Below are positions 9,839-19,516 of a stretch of 64,000 nucleotides of DNA, in pieces. The notes beneath the pieces are model-generated. The model did no database searches. It was not told where the DNA came from and saw only the letters and a list, made by a program, of their open reading frames with translations. Both the position numbers and the translations under genes were made by a program. This stretch comes from a bacterium (GTDB lineage: Bacteria > Electryoneota > RPQS01): NCBI GenBank assembly GCA_023382385.1, contig JAHDVH010000005.1, positions 124,001-188,000 of the forward strand, read 5' to 3'. Positions within the stretch are counted from its first letter, which is position 1, and the number at the start of each line of letters is the position of its first letter.

Positions 9839-12348
9839 AGTCACATTTTCGATTCGCTGTTGCATTTGCACTATCAACGGCGATGTTCACCGCACGCGCA
9901 GCAACTCCACCGCTGCTTCCCAACTATGGATTGGGAGTGCTCGAGACCGCAGGATCCGCCGGAACTTACATGGGCGCGCTGGGTTCGTATTGGAATCCTG
10001 CGGGCTGGGCAGCCATGACCAAAGGCGAAGCGGTGTTCACATGGAATGACCGCAGCATTGCGAATAAGCGTATCGATAACTGGGGAATCTTGCTCGGCGG
10101 ACACGGTCTCGGAGCTTCCATGCGACGCTCGCTAATCCCGGGCGAGGAAGTAGTGTCTCTCGATGAGTATCAGCTCGCATTGGCGGGAGGCGGGAGAAAA
10201 GACTATTGGGGACTGTCATACGGCTGGGCAAAAGGTGCTCGGACGGACGAGTTTCGACAACACTATATGACCGTTGGTAATCTGATGCGTCCCAATAAGT
10301 ATGTCTCCATTGGAAGCGCTTGGACTCTCGGATTGCGAAACGGACGAAGCCAAATGCTTCTGGATCTTGGTTTGCGTCCCTTTTGGGGATCACATCGGGT
10401 GACCATTTTTGGAGATGCTGCTGCACACGACAAGGACAATCCGCAGACGATGCAGTGGGGAGCAGGGATTGAGTTCATGCCGCTTGACGGTATCCGTCTT
10501 GCGGCGAAAGTCTCGAAAGTTCTTCCGGACGATCCTGCACCGTGGCTGACAATTGGTGCCGGGATCTCACTTGATGCAACCGGCATGCACGCTGCACCGC
10601 AATTTGATAAAGACAACGAACGACTTCGAACAAGTTACGCTATTCGGTTGGGAGAAGTTGAGCCGAGTTTCCAAGCGGGCAAATGGATCGACAAAGATAA
10701 ACGAGTCGTCGCGGCGGGAATGCGCGGCGTCCTCACGTACAGGAAATCAAAGTGGCTTGATCAAGGTCGACACAGTCTACTCGAAACCATCGAATGGATT
10801 GAGGCGGCAAAGCGTGATGTGAGCGTTGGCGGCATTGCATTGAACATGTCCGGATTTCACTCGTCTCTTCAGTTGGCGTGGGAATTGGGCGAGAAGCTCA
10901 AAGACTTCCGGGCAACCGGCAAGAGCGTGTATATGTACGTTGATCGACCGACACTGACTCACATGTACCTCATTGCACAGGCGGATCGTGTGTGGATGGA
11001 CCCGTTAGGCTTGGCAGACATGATGGGTTGGGTGATGGGCGGTACGTATTATAAAGGTATGCTTGAGAAGCTCGGATTAGGCGTGGAAGAGTGGCGCTAC
11101 TTTGAGTACAAGTCGGCCTTCGAAGTCTTAGCGCGTCGTGATATGTCCGAAAAGGACCGCGAGCAGAGAATGGCACTGTTGGAGGACATTCATGCGGCGT
11201 GGGCAGATGCGCTAAACAGCGGTCGCGGTATCAGCGAGGATTCCATCATGCTGGCAATGGATTCACTTGCTCTGTTGACCGCTCATGAAGCCTATCGATT
11301 CGGACTGGTGGATACCCTGGGAAGGTGGGATGACGCGGCGAGTCTGGTAGAATATTGGAGCGGCACCAAGAAAAGCTTCATAAACAAGGATGAGCTTACA
11401 GAAGCGCCGTTTGCCGATCAGCGTTGGAGTGAATATCCGACCATTGCACTGGTCTATGCATTGGGTGAGTGCGATATGGATACGGGGATTCGCGGCCGTT
11501 ATACGTCAAGACTTCTGCGAAAGCTCGCGGAAGATGATGACTACGATGCCGTCGTGTTACGTGTCGACTCTCCTGGTGGTGACGGAATGGCTTCAGACTG
11601 GGTCGCAGACCAGATGCGAAAAGTGTCAGAAGAAAAGCCAATGATCGTCACACAGGGACGTGTTGCCGCCTCGGGAGGCTATTGGCTCAGTTCGCCGGGG
11701 GACTATGTTTTTACTTCACCGTTTTCAATCACCGGTTCCATCGGCGTAATTGCGGGGTGGGTGTGGAACGACGGTTTGACAGATAAGACGGGTTTGACCT
11801 ACGATAATGTCCAGATTGGCAGGCATGCAGACTTGGGTACTGGAGTAGTGCTGCCATTCCTGAATTTCGAAGTTCCAAATAGACCGGTCAATGATGGCGA
11901 ACGCCGGCGTGTGGAGAAGATTATCCGTGAGCACTATGATGACTTTGTAGGAATGGTGGCGGAAGACCGCGAGATGAGCCGAAGCGAAGTGGAAGCAATT
12001 GCCCAGGGGCGGGTCTGGAGCGGGCAGGCAGCGATTGAGAGAAATCTCGCGGATGGGATCGGCGGGCTTGAAGACGCAATCGCCTATGCCAAGCAGAAGG
12101 CGGGCATTTCAAAACGCGAGAAAATTCGGATTGTAGAATACCCGAAACCGAGCCTAATAAATTTTGACAGGCTCTTCGCGCCGGCATCACCTTTGGGTCT
12201 CATAGGTTATCGGCTTGGACTGCTCGGCCAACAGGAATCGGTTGAGAGCGAGGTTATTCCGTACAGCTTGCAGGTCTTGCGAACCTATGCCAAGCGGCCC
12301 GGACAGCCACTTTTTATGTTGCCCCCGGAGTCTATGCTCGATGAGTAG
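9835..12348 (+). CDS. S49 signal-peptide-peptidase (SppA) domain fused to N-terminal outer-membrane-type domain
   Basis: 837 aa. A signal peptide (about 1-22) is followed by about 250 residues beginning YGLGVLETAGSAGTYMGALG, with WNPAGWA next, a phrase typical of PorV/FadL-like outer-membrane barrels. From about residue 290 on it is a two-repeat SppA protease. The catalytic Lys is K426 (YFEYKSAFEVLARRDMS, as in YKSA.EP..R..MS of SppA), and the nucleophile is S613 (GRVAASGGYWLSS). Both active-site residues are present, so proteolysis is likely. SppA normally sits in the inner membrane and clears signal peptides. Here the N-terminus suggests an outer-membrane location (inference). It is last in its operon, followed by a strong terminator. 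Confidence 0.85.
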   Translation: MKSHFRFAVAFALSTAMFTARAATPPLLPNYGLGVLETAGSAGTYMGALGSYWNPAGWAAMTKGEAVFTWNDRSIANKRIDNWGILLGGHGLGASMRRSLIPGEEVVSLDEYQLALAGGGRKDYWGLSYGWAKGARTDEFRQHYMTVGNLMRPNKYVSIGSAWTLGLRNGRSQMLLDLGLRPFWGSHRVTIFGDAAAHDKDNPQTMQWGAGIEFMPLDGIRLAAKVSKVLPDDPAPWLTIGAGISLDATGMHAAPQFDKDNERLRTSYAIRLGEVEPSFQAGKWIDKDKRVVAAGMRGVLTYRKSKWLDQGRHSLLETIEWIEAAKRDVSVGGIALNMSGFHSSLQLAWELGEKLKDFRATGKSVYMYVDRPTLTHMYLIAQADRVWMDPLGLADMMGWVMGGTYYKGMLEKLGLGVEEWRYFEYKSAFEVLARRDMSEKDREQRMALLEDIHAAWADALNSGRGISEDSIMLAMDSLALLTAHEAYRFGLVDTLGRWDDAASLVEYWSGTKKSFINKDELTEAPFADQRWSEYPTIALVYALGECDMDTGIRGRYTSRLLRKLAEDDDYDAVVLRVDSPGGDGMASDWVADQMRKVSEEKPMIVTQGRVAASGGYWLSSPGDYVFTSPFSITGSIGVIAGWVWNDGLTDKTGLTYDNVQIGRHADLGTGVVLPFLNFEVPNRPVNDGERRRVEKIIREHYDDFVGMVAEDREMSRSEVEAIAQGRVWSGQAAIERNLADGIGGLEDAIAYAKQKAGISKREKIRIVEYPKPSLINFDRLFAPASPLGLIGYRLGLLGQQESVESEVIPYSLQVLRTYAKRPGQPLFMLPPESMLDE

Positions 12349-12372
12349 CGTGGCAGCAATGCCAAGCATTGG

Positions 12373-12401
12373 ACGCCCCGCTCAACAGAGCGGGGCGTTT
12401 T
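12373..12401 (+). terminator. intrinsic terminator after the envelope operon
   Basis: Perfect 11-bp GC-rich stem (12373-12383 with 12388-12398), AACA loop, then TTTTGT. Confidence 0.9.
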
Positions 12402-13469
12402 GTCTCGAGTTCTCAATAGCCTGTCGAAAACGAGACACTTGCAGGATGGATCAACACATTTAGACGCCAAGCGGGCTCAGGTTATCCTGAGCCCGCATTG
12501 CACTTGTACAATCACTACTGAGTGTTGATTCTCGAATCGAAGCAGCCCGAATCATGGAGAAGTCGGCGCGGCGTTTCAGCCGCAATACATGCCTGTATCT
12601 AACGGGTCAAGCAAGTGACTTGCCGAAACTGTCCAGAAACGGACATCTTGCCTGAGGCTGTTTCAACCGAGAATCCGCGATGCTGAGAGATTCTGAGAAA
12701 TCGCACCTCTTCGTTGATGTCAAGGACAAATACTGCTTCGAACACTCCCAATATCGGCACGGGTTCCCCGAAAGTCAAGTGACATTGACACACAGTATGG
12801 AAGTTCGTCTTGTCTAAGGTGCCTTCTCTCTCCAGATTAGTAAGTTGACCAGATCTGTAATGTTCCGTATCAGAGACACTTCGCGCCATAAAGAGCGCAA
12901 GACGTCGTCTGCTGATAAACCTGTGTTGCAGGACAGTTACAGTAGCAGGCAGTGTGTTGAGGATAACCGAGCCTCATTGGATCATCAATGAACTTAGATG
13001 CTCCTAACAAGAATAGGTTACAAGCGAACTGTGAAGATTTTCACATGACACTGAGCCGCCGCGTATGAAACGAGCGACAGTATCACTCAGACTCGAGGAA
13101 TCCTACTCAAAACAACAGAAAAGGCTGCAATTATCGCAAATCACGCCTTAATGTGCTAACCGCCCCAACCACTCCAAAACGCTCAAATCAGAGGCCCAGA
13201 AACCCTAAAAATCAGTCGCATGCCTCGTGATTTTTCGAATCTTACGAAACTAGTCCAATTCTAAGGCCCAACATACTCGATACTTTTCAATGATTGTTTA
13301 CTGCACGCATTCTCTGTAACATAGGCACATATAGCTTGCAACTCGTAACCCTCGTTGGTACATTGAGGTCAATCATAAATCACGCGCTGGAAAGCATGGA
13401 AATCGCGTGCAAGCAGCAGCAAAAATGGCCCAAATTGGACCATAACTGTCTGATTAAGAAGGAGTACGC
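12402..13469. other. about 1.07 kb with no convincing gene; leader of the kor-nuo block
   Basis: The stretch holds a perfect 11-bp hairpin (12471-12481 with 12486-12496, TTAT loop) without a T run, and one 96-codon minus-strand ORF (12599-12889) that has no ribosome binding site or recognisable similarity. From about 12950 onward it is AT-richer and open-frame poor, as expected of a long regulatory leader. AAGGAG at 13459 belongs to korD. Confidence 0.6.
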
Positions 13470-13733
13470 ATGAGCATCGTGGAGACAACCTCCGCGAACG
13501 GAATGTTCAAGTTGGTGGTTCACGAGACGTGGTGCAAGGGTTGCCGCATCTGTGTGGACCTGTGCCCGACCAATACTCTGGTGATGGAAGATACGCCGGA
13601 CCGTTGGGAAGGGGCGATTGTAAAAGTCGCAAACATGGAAGCCTGCAATGGCTGCGGAATCTGTGAGGCGGAGTGTCCGGATTTCGCCATCACCGTCTTT
13701 GCGGAAAAGCAGAAGGCCGGAGGTGCGGCGTGA
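13470..13733 (+). CDS. korD: 2-oxoacid:ferredoxin oxidoreductase, delta (ferredoxin) subunit
   Basis: 87-aa dicluster ferredoxin with two C-x2-C-x2-C-x3-C motifs: CKGCRICVDLCP (about residues 22-33) and CNGCGICEAECP (about 56-67), each expected to bind [4Fe-4S]. As the first gene of korDABC it passes electrons from the TPP/alpha-beta core to free ferredoxin. AAGGAG lies a few nt before the ATG. Its TGA overlaps the GTG of korA by 4 nt. Confidence 0.93.
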   Translation: MSIVETTSANGMFKLVVHETWCKGCRICVDLCPTNTLVMEDTPDRWEGAIVKVANMEACNGCGICEAECPDFAITVFAEKQKAGGAA

Positions 13734-14857
13734 ACACCCGAGAACGAGTCTTCTGGGCCGGCAATGAAACGATCGCGGAAGCCGCATTGCGGGCTGGCTG
13801 TAACTTCTATGCCGGCTACCCAATAACGCCATCTTCTGAAGTTGCCGCGCTATTGTCGTTGCGATTGCCGCAATTGGGGGGAGTCTTCTTGCAAATGGAA
13901 GACGAAATCGCGGCGATGGGAGCGGTTGTAGGAGCATCGCTGGGTGGTGCCAAATCCATGACTGCCACCTCGGGTCCGGGATTCTCGCTGAAACAAGAAA
14001 ACATCGGCTATGCGATTATGACAGAAACTCCTTGTGTTGTGGTCAACGTGCAGCGCGGTGGTCCATCCACAGGCACGCCAACTGCACCCGCGCAAGGTGA
14101 CATCATGCAAGCAAGGTGGGGCACACATGGTGATCATTCGATCATTGCTCTTACTCCCGGCTATCCACAGGAAGTCTACCGTGAGACGATTCGTGCCTTT
14201 CACTTGGCTGAAGAATATCGTACGCCTGTCGTTCTGCTGATAGATGAGATCATTGCTCACACAACTGAAAGTTTTGAGTTGCCCACGGGAAGCGATCTCG
14301 ATCCGATTCACCCACGCAGTTGGTATCAGGAAAGGTATGGTGCCAATAGCTACCGTCCGTTCCACGATTTCTATCAGGGCAAGCACATTCACATCACCGG
14401 TCTGACCCATAATCGGGCGGGTTTTGGAACCACTGCCCCTGAGATTGTTCAGGAGAGCATAGAGCATCTCGTCAACAAAATTTTGCTTAAGCAGCGAGAC
14501 ATCGAGCGCAATGAGTCCTATTTGCTGGATGATGCGGACATAGCAATCATAACATTTGGTTCTCCGGGCCGCGCCTCGAGAGTCGCCGTGGATGCTGCAC
14601 GTGCCGAGGGAATAAAAGCCGGACTAATGCGCATAATCACTTTCTGGCCTTTTCCCAAAGACACCGTTCGCGCATTGACCGACAGGGTGAAGGCCGTGAT
14701 CGTACCTGAAATGAATATGGGTATGCTGCGGATGGAAGTCGAACGTTCCGCGATGCGGAGAGATGTGAGCCTGTTTGGAGTAAATCGCGTCGGCGGAGTT
14801 CCGATTGAACCGCAGAACGTCTTGGACAAGATACGCGAGGTGCATCGTGGCCTTTAA
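13730..14857 (+). CDS. korA: 2-oxoglutarate:ferredoxin oxidoreductase, alpha subunit
   Basis: 375 aa. The start is the GTG at 13730 (GGAGG 6 nt upstream), giving VNTRERVFWAGNETIAEAAL. Features of KorA-type subunits are AGYPITPSSE near the N-terminus, MTATSGPGFSLKQENIGYA, and QGDIMQARWGTHGDH, a phrase typical of the 2-oxoglutarate enzymes. The reaction is 2-oxoglutarate + CoA + oxidised ferredoxin to succinyl-CoA, usable in either direction in a reductive TCA cycle. Substrate assignment is by similarity. It overlaps korB by 11 nt. Confidence 0.92.
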   Translation: MNTRERVFWAGNETIAEAALRAGCNFYAGYPITPSSEVAALLSLRLPQLGGVFLQMEDEIAAMGAVVGASLGGAKSMTATSGPGFSLKQENIGYAIMTETPCVVVNVQRGGPSTGTPTAPAQGDIMQARWGTHGDHSIIALTPGYPQEVYRETIRAFHLAEEYRTPVVLLIDEIIAHTTESFELPTGSDLDPIHPRSWYQERYGANSYRPFHDFYQGKHIHITGLTHNRAGFGTTAPEIVQESIEHLVNKILLKQRDIERNESYLLDDADIAIITFGSPGRASRVAVDAARAEGIKAGLMRIITFWPFPKDTVRALTDRVKAVIVPEMNMGMLRMEVERSAMRRDVSLFGVNRVGGVPIEPQNVLDKIREVHRGL

Positions 14858-15752
14858 TTACGCAGAATGGTTGCGTCCAGAACTGATGCCGCATATTTGG
14901 TGCCCGGGGTGCGGGATTGGCGTGGTTTTGAAATCGTTGATTCGCAGCATGGAGTCGATGGGCTGGGATCAGGACACCACAGGATTTGTTTCGGGCATCG
15001 GATGCACGTCGCGAGCTCCGGGATACGTCAACATGAACACGCTGCACACGACTCATGGCCGCGCGTTGACGTTTGCCACCGGATTGAAGATGGCTGCGCC
15101 GGAAAAGAACGTCGTGGTTATGGCAGGTGACGGAGACTCTGCGGCGATTGGCGGTAATCATCTTATTCACAGCTGCCGCCGCAACATCAATATCACATTA
15201 GTCATCGTGAATAACGAGATTTACGGCATGACCGGTGGCCAGTTTTCACCAACCACTCCGGGCGGTGCACGTGCCGCAACTTCGCCGTATGGAAACATAG
15301 ACCCGGGCTTTGATCTCTGTAAGCTATGTATTGCGGCAGGCGCGACCTACGTGGCGCGCGGACATGTAGCGAACGGGATTTATCTGGAGCGATTGATCAA
15401 AGGCGGGTTGGCCCACAAAGGCTTTGCAGTCATCGAAGTCATGTCCAATTGCCACACGCAATTCGGACGCCGCAATAAACACCCGGACCCCGCCGAACTC
15501 GTGCAGCACATCGCGTCGAATGCGGTAATGCTTAGCAAGTGGGAGAAAATGACCCCGGAAGAGCGTGAAGGCAAATACCCGATAGGCGTTATGCACAAAG
15601 TCACGGATCAGCCAGAATACAGCGAACGCTATGCGCAGCTTCAGAAGTATGCGCAGGAACGTGTGCGGGATGCGGCGCGCAAGATAGTCGAATCAGAATC
15701 CATCAAACCCAAGCCGGAACCGACCGGAGGAGGAAGCCCCTTTGAGGTCTGA
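14847..15752 (+). CDS. korB: 2-oxoglutarate:ferredoxin oxidoreductase, beta (TPP) subunit
   Basis: 301 aa. The GTG at 14847 is preceded by GAGGTG and gives VAFNYAEWLRPELMPHIWCP. WCPGCGIG holds two cluster-ligating Cys. GDGDSAAIGGNHLIHSCRRN and the following ITLVIVNNEIYGMTGGQ form the thiamine-pyrophosphate and Mg2+ site (GDGD...N...I.GMTGGQ). The C-terminal 60 residues are charged and variable. It works with KorA, KorC and KorD in the cytoplasm. Confidence 0.93.
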   Translation: MAFNYAEWLRPELMPHIWCPGCGIGVVLKSLIRSMESMGWDQDTTGFVSGIGCTSRAPGYVNMNTLHTTHGRALTFATGLKMAAPEKNVVVMAGDGDSAAIGGNHLIHSCRRNINITLVIVNNEIYGMTGGQFSPTTPGGARAATSPYGNIDPGFDLCKLCIAAGATYVARGHVANGIYLERLIKGGLAHKGFAVIEVMSNCHTQFGRRNKHPDPAELVQHIASNAVMLSKWEKMTPEEREGKYPIGVMHKVTDQPEYSERYAQLQKYAQERVRDAARKIVESESIKPKPEPTGGGSPFEV

Positions 15753-16314
15753 AATTCGATTTGCCGGAGTCGGCGGCCAAGGGAATATTCTTGCGGGCGA
15801 GTGGGTGGCTCTCGCGGCGCACAATATGGGTTTGAATGCTCTACAGAGTCCAACCTATACTGCGCAAGTGCGGGGCGGCCCCACAACGGTGGACGTGTTG
15901 ATTGACAAGGAGCCTATTGGCTACCCGCGCTTGACCAGTATCGATTTCTTTCTCTGTCTTGCTCAGAATGCATGGAAGCTCTTTTCCACTCAACTTCGCG
16001 AAGATACCATCGTCGTGATTGACCCCAATCTTGTGAAAAACACCGGATCAGGGCCGCAGCTAATCTATCCGATACCGATCATTCAGGTTACCAAGCAAAC
16101 GGTCGAAAAGCCGGTGTTCACAAGTGCTGTTTCGTTAGGAATATTCTGTAAGCTGATGAACGTGATTCCGAAGGAAGAGATGATCCACACAATCGAGCAG
16201 AATGCCCCCGCTGGAACGGTTGAGAAGAACTTGCTGGCTTTTCATACGGGTTGGGACATTGTCAGTAATGTCACGCCGGTTCCGCGAAACGAGTTGGGAA
16301 TGGCGAAAGTCTGA
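15742..16314 (+). CDS. korC: 2-oxoglutarate:ferredoxin oxidoreductase, gamma subunit
   Basis: 190 aa. It starts at a TTG (15742) with GGAGGAGG about 8 nt upstream, overlapping korB by 11 nt. The N-terminus EIRFAGVGGQGNILAG is the hallmark glycine-rich phrase of the gamma subunit/domain, and later SPTYTAQVRGGPTTVDVLI is also typical. It completes the four-subunit enzyme. It is followed after 1 nt by nfnA, consistent with one transcript. Confidence 0.93.
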   Translation: MRSEIRFAGVGGQGNILAGEWVALAAHNMGLNALQSPTYTAQVRGGPTTVDVLIDKEPIGYPRLTSIDFFLCLAQNAWKLFSTQLREDTIVVIDPNLVKNTGSGPQLIYPIPIIQVTKQTVEKPVFTSAVSLGIFCKLMNVIPKEEMIHTIEQNAPAGTVEKNLLAFHTGWDIVSNVTPVPRNELGMAKV

Positions 16315-16315
16315 T

Positions 16316-17176
16316 ATGGAACGTGGCTACCACATACACATGCACCGACGGCTCGCGGATCGCATCCACGAGTACTGGGTCGAGGCACCTTTAATTGCAA
16401 AGAAACATCGGGCCGGTCAATTTGTCATTCTTCGCCTGCATGAGCATGGCGAGCGCATTCCGCTGACAGTCGTGGAGACCGACTCAGAACGAGGCTTGAT
16501 CCGCCTGATTGTGCAGGTGGCGGGAAAGACGACCGAAGAGTTTGGCTACTATACGGCTGGCGACCGCATTCTCGATCTGGTCGGCCCCCTTGGACTGCAA
16601 ACGCATATCGAGGATTGGGGCAAGCTCATCGTCATTGGAGGAGGTGTCGGAGCCGCGCCGTTGCTGCCGATTGCCAAAGCCGCGAAAGCCCAGGGCAATA
16701 CAGTTCACGCGATTATCGGCGCCCGATCGAAAAACCTTCTCATCCTGACCGACGAGTTTGCAGAAGTTTGTGATGAATTGCGAGTTTGCACAGACGACGG
16801 CACTCATGGCTCAAAAGGATTTGTATCTGATGTGCTGGACCATTGGTGTGACGAGGGCGCAGGCTACAAATTCGGCATTGCCGTTGGTCCCGTGCCCATG
16901 ATGAATGCTGTTGCAAAAGTCTTGAAGCGATGGGAAATCCCGGGACTGGCCTCGTTGAATCCGATAATGGTCGATGGCACCGGAATGTGCGGCGCTTGTC
17001 GCGTAACCGTGCATGGTGAGACACGCTTTGCCTGCGTTGAAGGTCCGGAATTTGACATACACGGAGTCGACTTCAACGAACTGACTCTTCGCAACCGTTC
17101 GTATGTGTCTGAGGAACACGTTGCGGTCGAACATCTGCACTCTTGTCACTTGACACAGGCCATCAGTCATGCCTGA
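16316..17176 (+). CDS. nfnA: ferredoxin:NADP+ oxidoreductase subunit alpha (NfnA/SudB type)
   Basis: 286 aa, FNR-like. It has an FAD domain (about 1-100), a nucleotide-binding domain with VIGGGVGAAPLLPIAKAAK (about 105-125), and a C-terminal [2Fe-2S] motif DGTGMCGACRVTVHGETRFA with CVEGPEFD following. The match in length and C-terminal cysteines fits NfnA, the small subunit of the electron-bifurcating transhydrogenase that couples NADH, NADPH and ferredoxin, and also SudB of sulfide dehydrogenase. The ATG at 16316 lies 1 nt after the korC stop. It overlaps nfnB by 8 nt. Confidence 0.87.
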   Translation: MERGYHIHMHRRLADRIHEYWVEAPLIAKKHRAGQFVILRLHEHGERIPLTVVETDSERGLIRLIVQVAGKTTEEFGYYTAGDRILDLVGPLGLQTHIEDWGKLIVIGGGVGAAPLLPIAKAAKAQGNTVHAIIGARSKNLLILTDEFAEVCDELRVCTDDGTHGSKGFVSDVLDHWCDEGAGYKFGIAVGPVPMMNAVAKVLKRWEIPGLASLNPIMVDGTGMCGACRVTVHGETRFACVEGPEFDIHGVDFNELTLRNRSYVSEEHVAVEHLHSCHLTQAISHA

Positions 17177-18608
17177 ACAGAAGCGCAATCTGAAGCTGCA
17201 TCCCCCGCGTGTTCCAATGCCCGAACGCGATGCCTCTGAACGCGTTCAGGACTTTCAGGAAGTCCCTATTGGTTATTCGCCAGAGCAAGCGATTGCCGAG
17301 GCCAATCGTTGTCTGGACTGCAAGAATCCGAAGTGTGTCGAAGGCTGCCCGGTTAATATCGATATCCCGAAGTTCCTTCGTGAAATTCGCGAAGGTGAGT
17401 TTCAGCAAGCCGCCAACACGCTTCGCGCATCCAATGCTCTGCCTGCGGTCTGTGGCCGCGTCTGTCCGCAGGAGGAGCAATGCGAAGCTCGCTGCATCGA
17501 AGGTATCAAGCATGATCCGGTTGCGGTGGGCAACTTGGAGAGATTTGTTGCCGACTGGGAGCGGATGCACAAACAGGTTACGGAGCGTGTATCAGCAGAG
17601 CCAACCGGCCGGAAGATCGCTATCGCCGGTTCGGGACCGGCAGGACTCACTGTCGCAGGTGATCTGGCAAAGCTTGGACACGACGTGACCGTTTTTGAAG
17701 CATTGCATCGCCCAGCCGGAGTGTTGGCCTACGGTATTCCCACATTCCGCCTTCCTCGTGACATTGTGCAGTCTGAAATCGCCTACATCGAACAGCTCGG
17801 CGTTAAGTTCGTCTTCAACGTTGTTATTGGTGTTACCGTAACCCTTGACGAACTGTTCGCCGAAGGCTACGATGCGATCTTCATTGGAACGGGTGCCGGT
17901 TTGCCGAAGATGTTGGGTGTACCGGGCGAGAATTTGATCGGCGTTTTCAGCTCCAATGAATTTCTCACTCGAATCAACCTGCTCGGCGCGGACAAGTTCC
18001 CGGACTACGATACTCCCGTCCTCCATGCAAAGCACACTGTCGTGGTCGGTGGAGGCAATACAGCGATGGACTCGGCACGCGTTGCAAAGCGATTGAATAA
18101 GGCTAAAGTCTCACTGGTCTACCGCCGTTCAATTGACGAACTCCCCGCGCGTCGAGAGGAAGTCCATCATGCCCAGGCAGAGGGGATTGAGTTCAACCTG
18201 CTGTGTAACCCGATCGAAGTTATCGGCGATGATCAGTATCGCGTCAAAGCGATTCGCTGCATACGAATGGAATTAGGTGAACCGGATGCCTCGGGCCGCA
18301 GAAAACCGGTGCCCATCAAGGGCAGCGAGTTCGAACTCGAATGCGATGCGGTCATCGTTGCGGTTGGCAATGCACCGAATCCGATCCTGACCAAAGCGAC
18401 GCCCAATCTTGAATTGACGAAGTGGGGTACGATAAAGGTAGACCCCGACACTTGCGCGACAAGCGTGCCGGGAGTCTATGCCGGTGGTGACATCGTGAGC
18501 GGCGCTGCAACGGTGATTCTGGCTATGGGCGCCGGACGCCGCGCAGCGAATGCCATGCACGATTACCTGATGAGTCTTCCACCGAAACAATCTGCACAGG
18601 CCAGCTAA
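17169..18608 (+). CDS. nfnB: NfnB/GltA-type FAD-dependent oxidoreductase (NADPH transhydrogenase large subunit)
   Basis: 479 aa. The N-terminal Cys-rich domain (CLDCKNPKCVEGCP, then AVCGRVCPQEEQCEARC, about 53-110) binds two [4Fe-4S] clusters. The FAD Rossmann motif is AGSGPAGLTVAGDLAKLGHD (about 153) and the NAD(P) motif is VVVGGGNTAMDSARVAKRL (about 291). Databases often name it homotetrameric glutamate synthase GltA, but with NfnA directly upstream the NfnAB reading is better: reversible NADH + ferredoxin to 2 NADPH bifurcation or confurcation. This would exchange electrons between the Kor/PFOR ferredoxin pool and NADPH. Confidence 0.88.
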   Translation: MPEQKRNLKLHPPRVPMPERDASERVQDFQEVPIGYSPEQAIAEANRCLDCKNPKCVEGCPVNIDIPKFLREIREGEFQQAANTLRASNALPAVCGRVCPQEEQCEARCIEGIKHDPVAVGNLERFVADWERMHKQVTERVSAEPTGRKIAIAGSGPAGLTVAGDLAKLGHDVTVFEALHRPAGVLAYGIPTFRLPRDIVQSEIAYIEQLGVKFVFNVVIGVTVTLDELFAEGYDAIFIGTGAGLPKMLGVPGENLIGVFSSNEFLTRINLLGADKFPDYDTPVLHAKHTVVVGGGNTAMDSARVAKRLNKAKVSLVYRRSIDELPARREEVHHAQAEGIEFNLLCNPIEVIGDDQYRVKAIRCIRMELGEPDASGRRKPVPIKGSEFELECDAVIVAVGNAPNPILTKATPNLELTKWGTIKVDPDTCATSVPGVYAGGDIVSGAATVILAMGAGRRAANAMHDYLMSLPPKQSAQAS

Positions 18609-18970
18609 TGGAATATTTACGAGACATCATACCAGTCTCTATGGCAATCGGCACTCTGCTTTTCGGCGGATTGCTTGTAGGATTGCCTTATTTGGTTGCA
18701 CCACGGAGCAAGGGCCGCTTCCGCACGGAAACGTATGAAAGTGGTCAGCCGATTATTGGCGAAGCATGGGTACAGGTGCGAGCCCATTACTACATTTACG
18801 CACTGGTTTTCATGGCTTTTGACGTGGAAACGGCGTTCATCGTTCCATGTGTCGCCGTGTTGCGCTCTTGGGATAGCTGGTTACCCGTCATAGAAGTGGC
18901 GGCGTTCTTGATTATCCTCAGCTTGTCCCTGGTGTATGCGTTGAAGAAGAAAGTACTGGAATGGAATTAG
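18608..18970 (+). CDS. nuoA: NADH-quinone oxidoreductase (complex I) subunit A
   Basis: 120 aa, three membrane helices. The conserved phrases YESGQPIIGEAW (YECG/YESG..P.G.A) and FMAFDVETAFIVP (LFDVE..FL.P) identify NuoA. Its ATG uses the last base of the nfnB stop codon. It is a membrane-arm subunit at the junction with the peripheral arm. Confidence 0.95.
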   Translation: MEYLRDIIPVSMAIGTLLFGGLLVGLPYLVAPRSKGRFRTETYESGQPIIGEAWVQVRAHYYIYALVFMAFDVETAFIVPCVAVLRSWDSWLPVIEVAAFLIILSLSLVYALKKKVLEWN

Positions 18971-18973
18971 ATC

Positions 18974-19516
18974 ATGAATGACGATCATCGTGAACCTATA
19001 GAACCTGTCGAACCGAACGACGAAGGTCATGACTCGGAGAGCATACCGCCGATTGTACGCTTCCTGCCTCTGCAGAAGGCACTCGACCTCGCTCGGGCAA
19101 ATTCACTCTGGCCGCTGACATTCGGGATCGCCTGTTGCGCGATTGAAATGATGGCTGCTTCGGCAAGCCGCTATGACACCGACAGGTTTGGCGCAGGCGT
19201 CTTTCGGAATTCACCGCGACAGGCCGATTTGATGATTGTGGCAGGAACGGTGAATTTGAAAATGGCACCGATTATCAAACGACTTTACGATCAGATGCCT
19301 TCACCAAAATGGGTAATCGCACTTGGTTCGTGTGCAATTTGCGGCGGCCCGTTTGATCAGGATGAGAATTACGCGGTTTTGCAGGGTGTTGAGAAGATAG
19401 TACCGGTGGATGTCTTCGTTCCCGGATGCCCTCCGCGCCCGGAAGCCCTGATTCACGCAATTCTCGAGCTGCAGGAAAGTATCAAAGCAGGAACGACAAA
19501 TGCCACTCGAGCCTGA
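18974..19516 (+). CDS. nuoB: complex I subunit B (N2 cluster)
   Basis: 180 aa. Cluster N2 ligands are visible: the adjacent pair in [10 protein letters not shown], then GSCAICGG, and [11 protein letters not shown]. About 30 charged residues precede the core. It overlaps nuoCD by 17 nt. It carries electrons from the peripheral arm to quinone. Confidence 0.96.
   Translation: MNDDHREPIEPVEPNDEGHDSESIPPIVRFLPLQKALDLARANSLWPLTFGIACCAIEMMAASASRYDTDRFGAGVFRNSPRQADLMIVAGTVNLKMAPIIKRLYDQMPSPKWVIALGSCAICGGPFDQDENYAVLQGVEKIVPVDVFVPGCPPRPEALIHAILELQESIKAGTTNATRA

Noticed and set aside
12599-12889. 96-codon minus-strand ORF
   Set aside because: No Shine-Dalgarno, no recognisable similarity, isolated in a gap; chance open frame is more likely.
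17169-18608. Glutamate synthase small subunit
   Set aside because: No large GOGAT subunit is nearby and an NfnA partner is immediately upstream; NfnB fits better.
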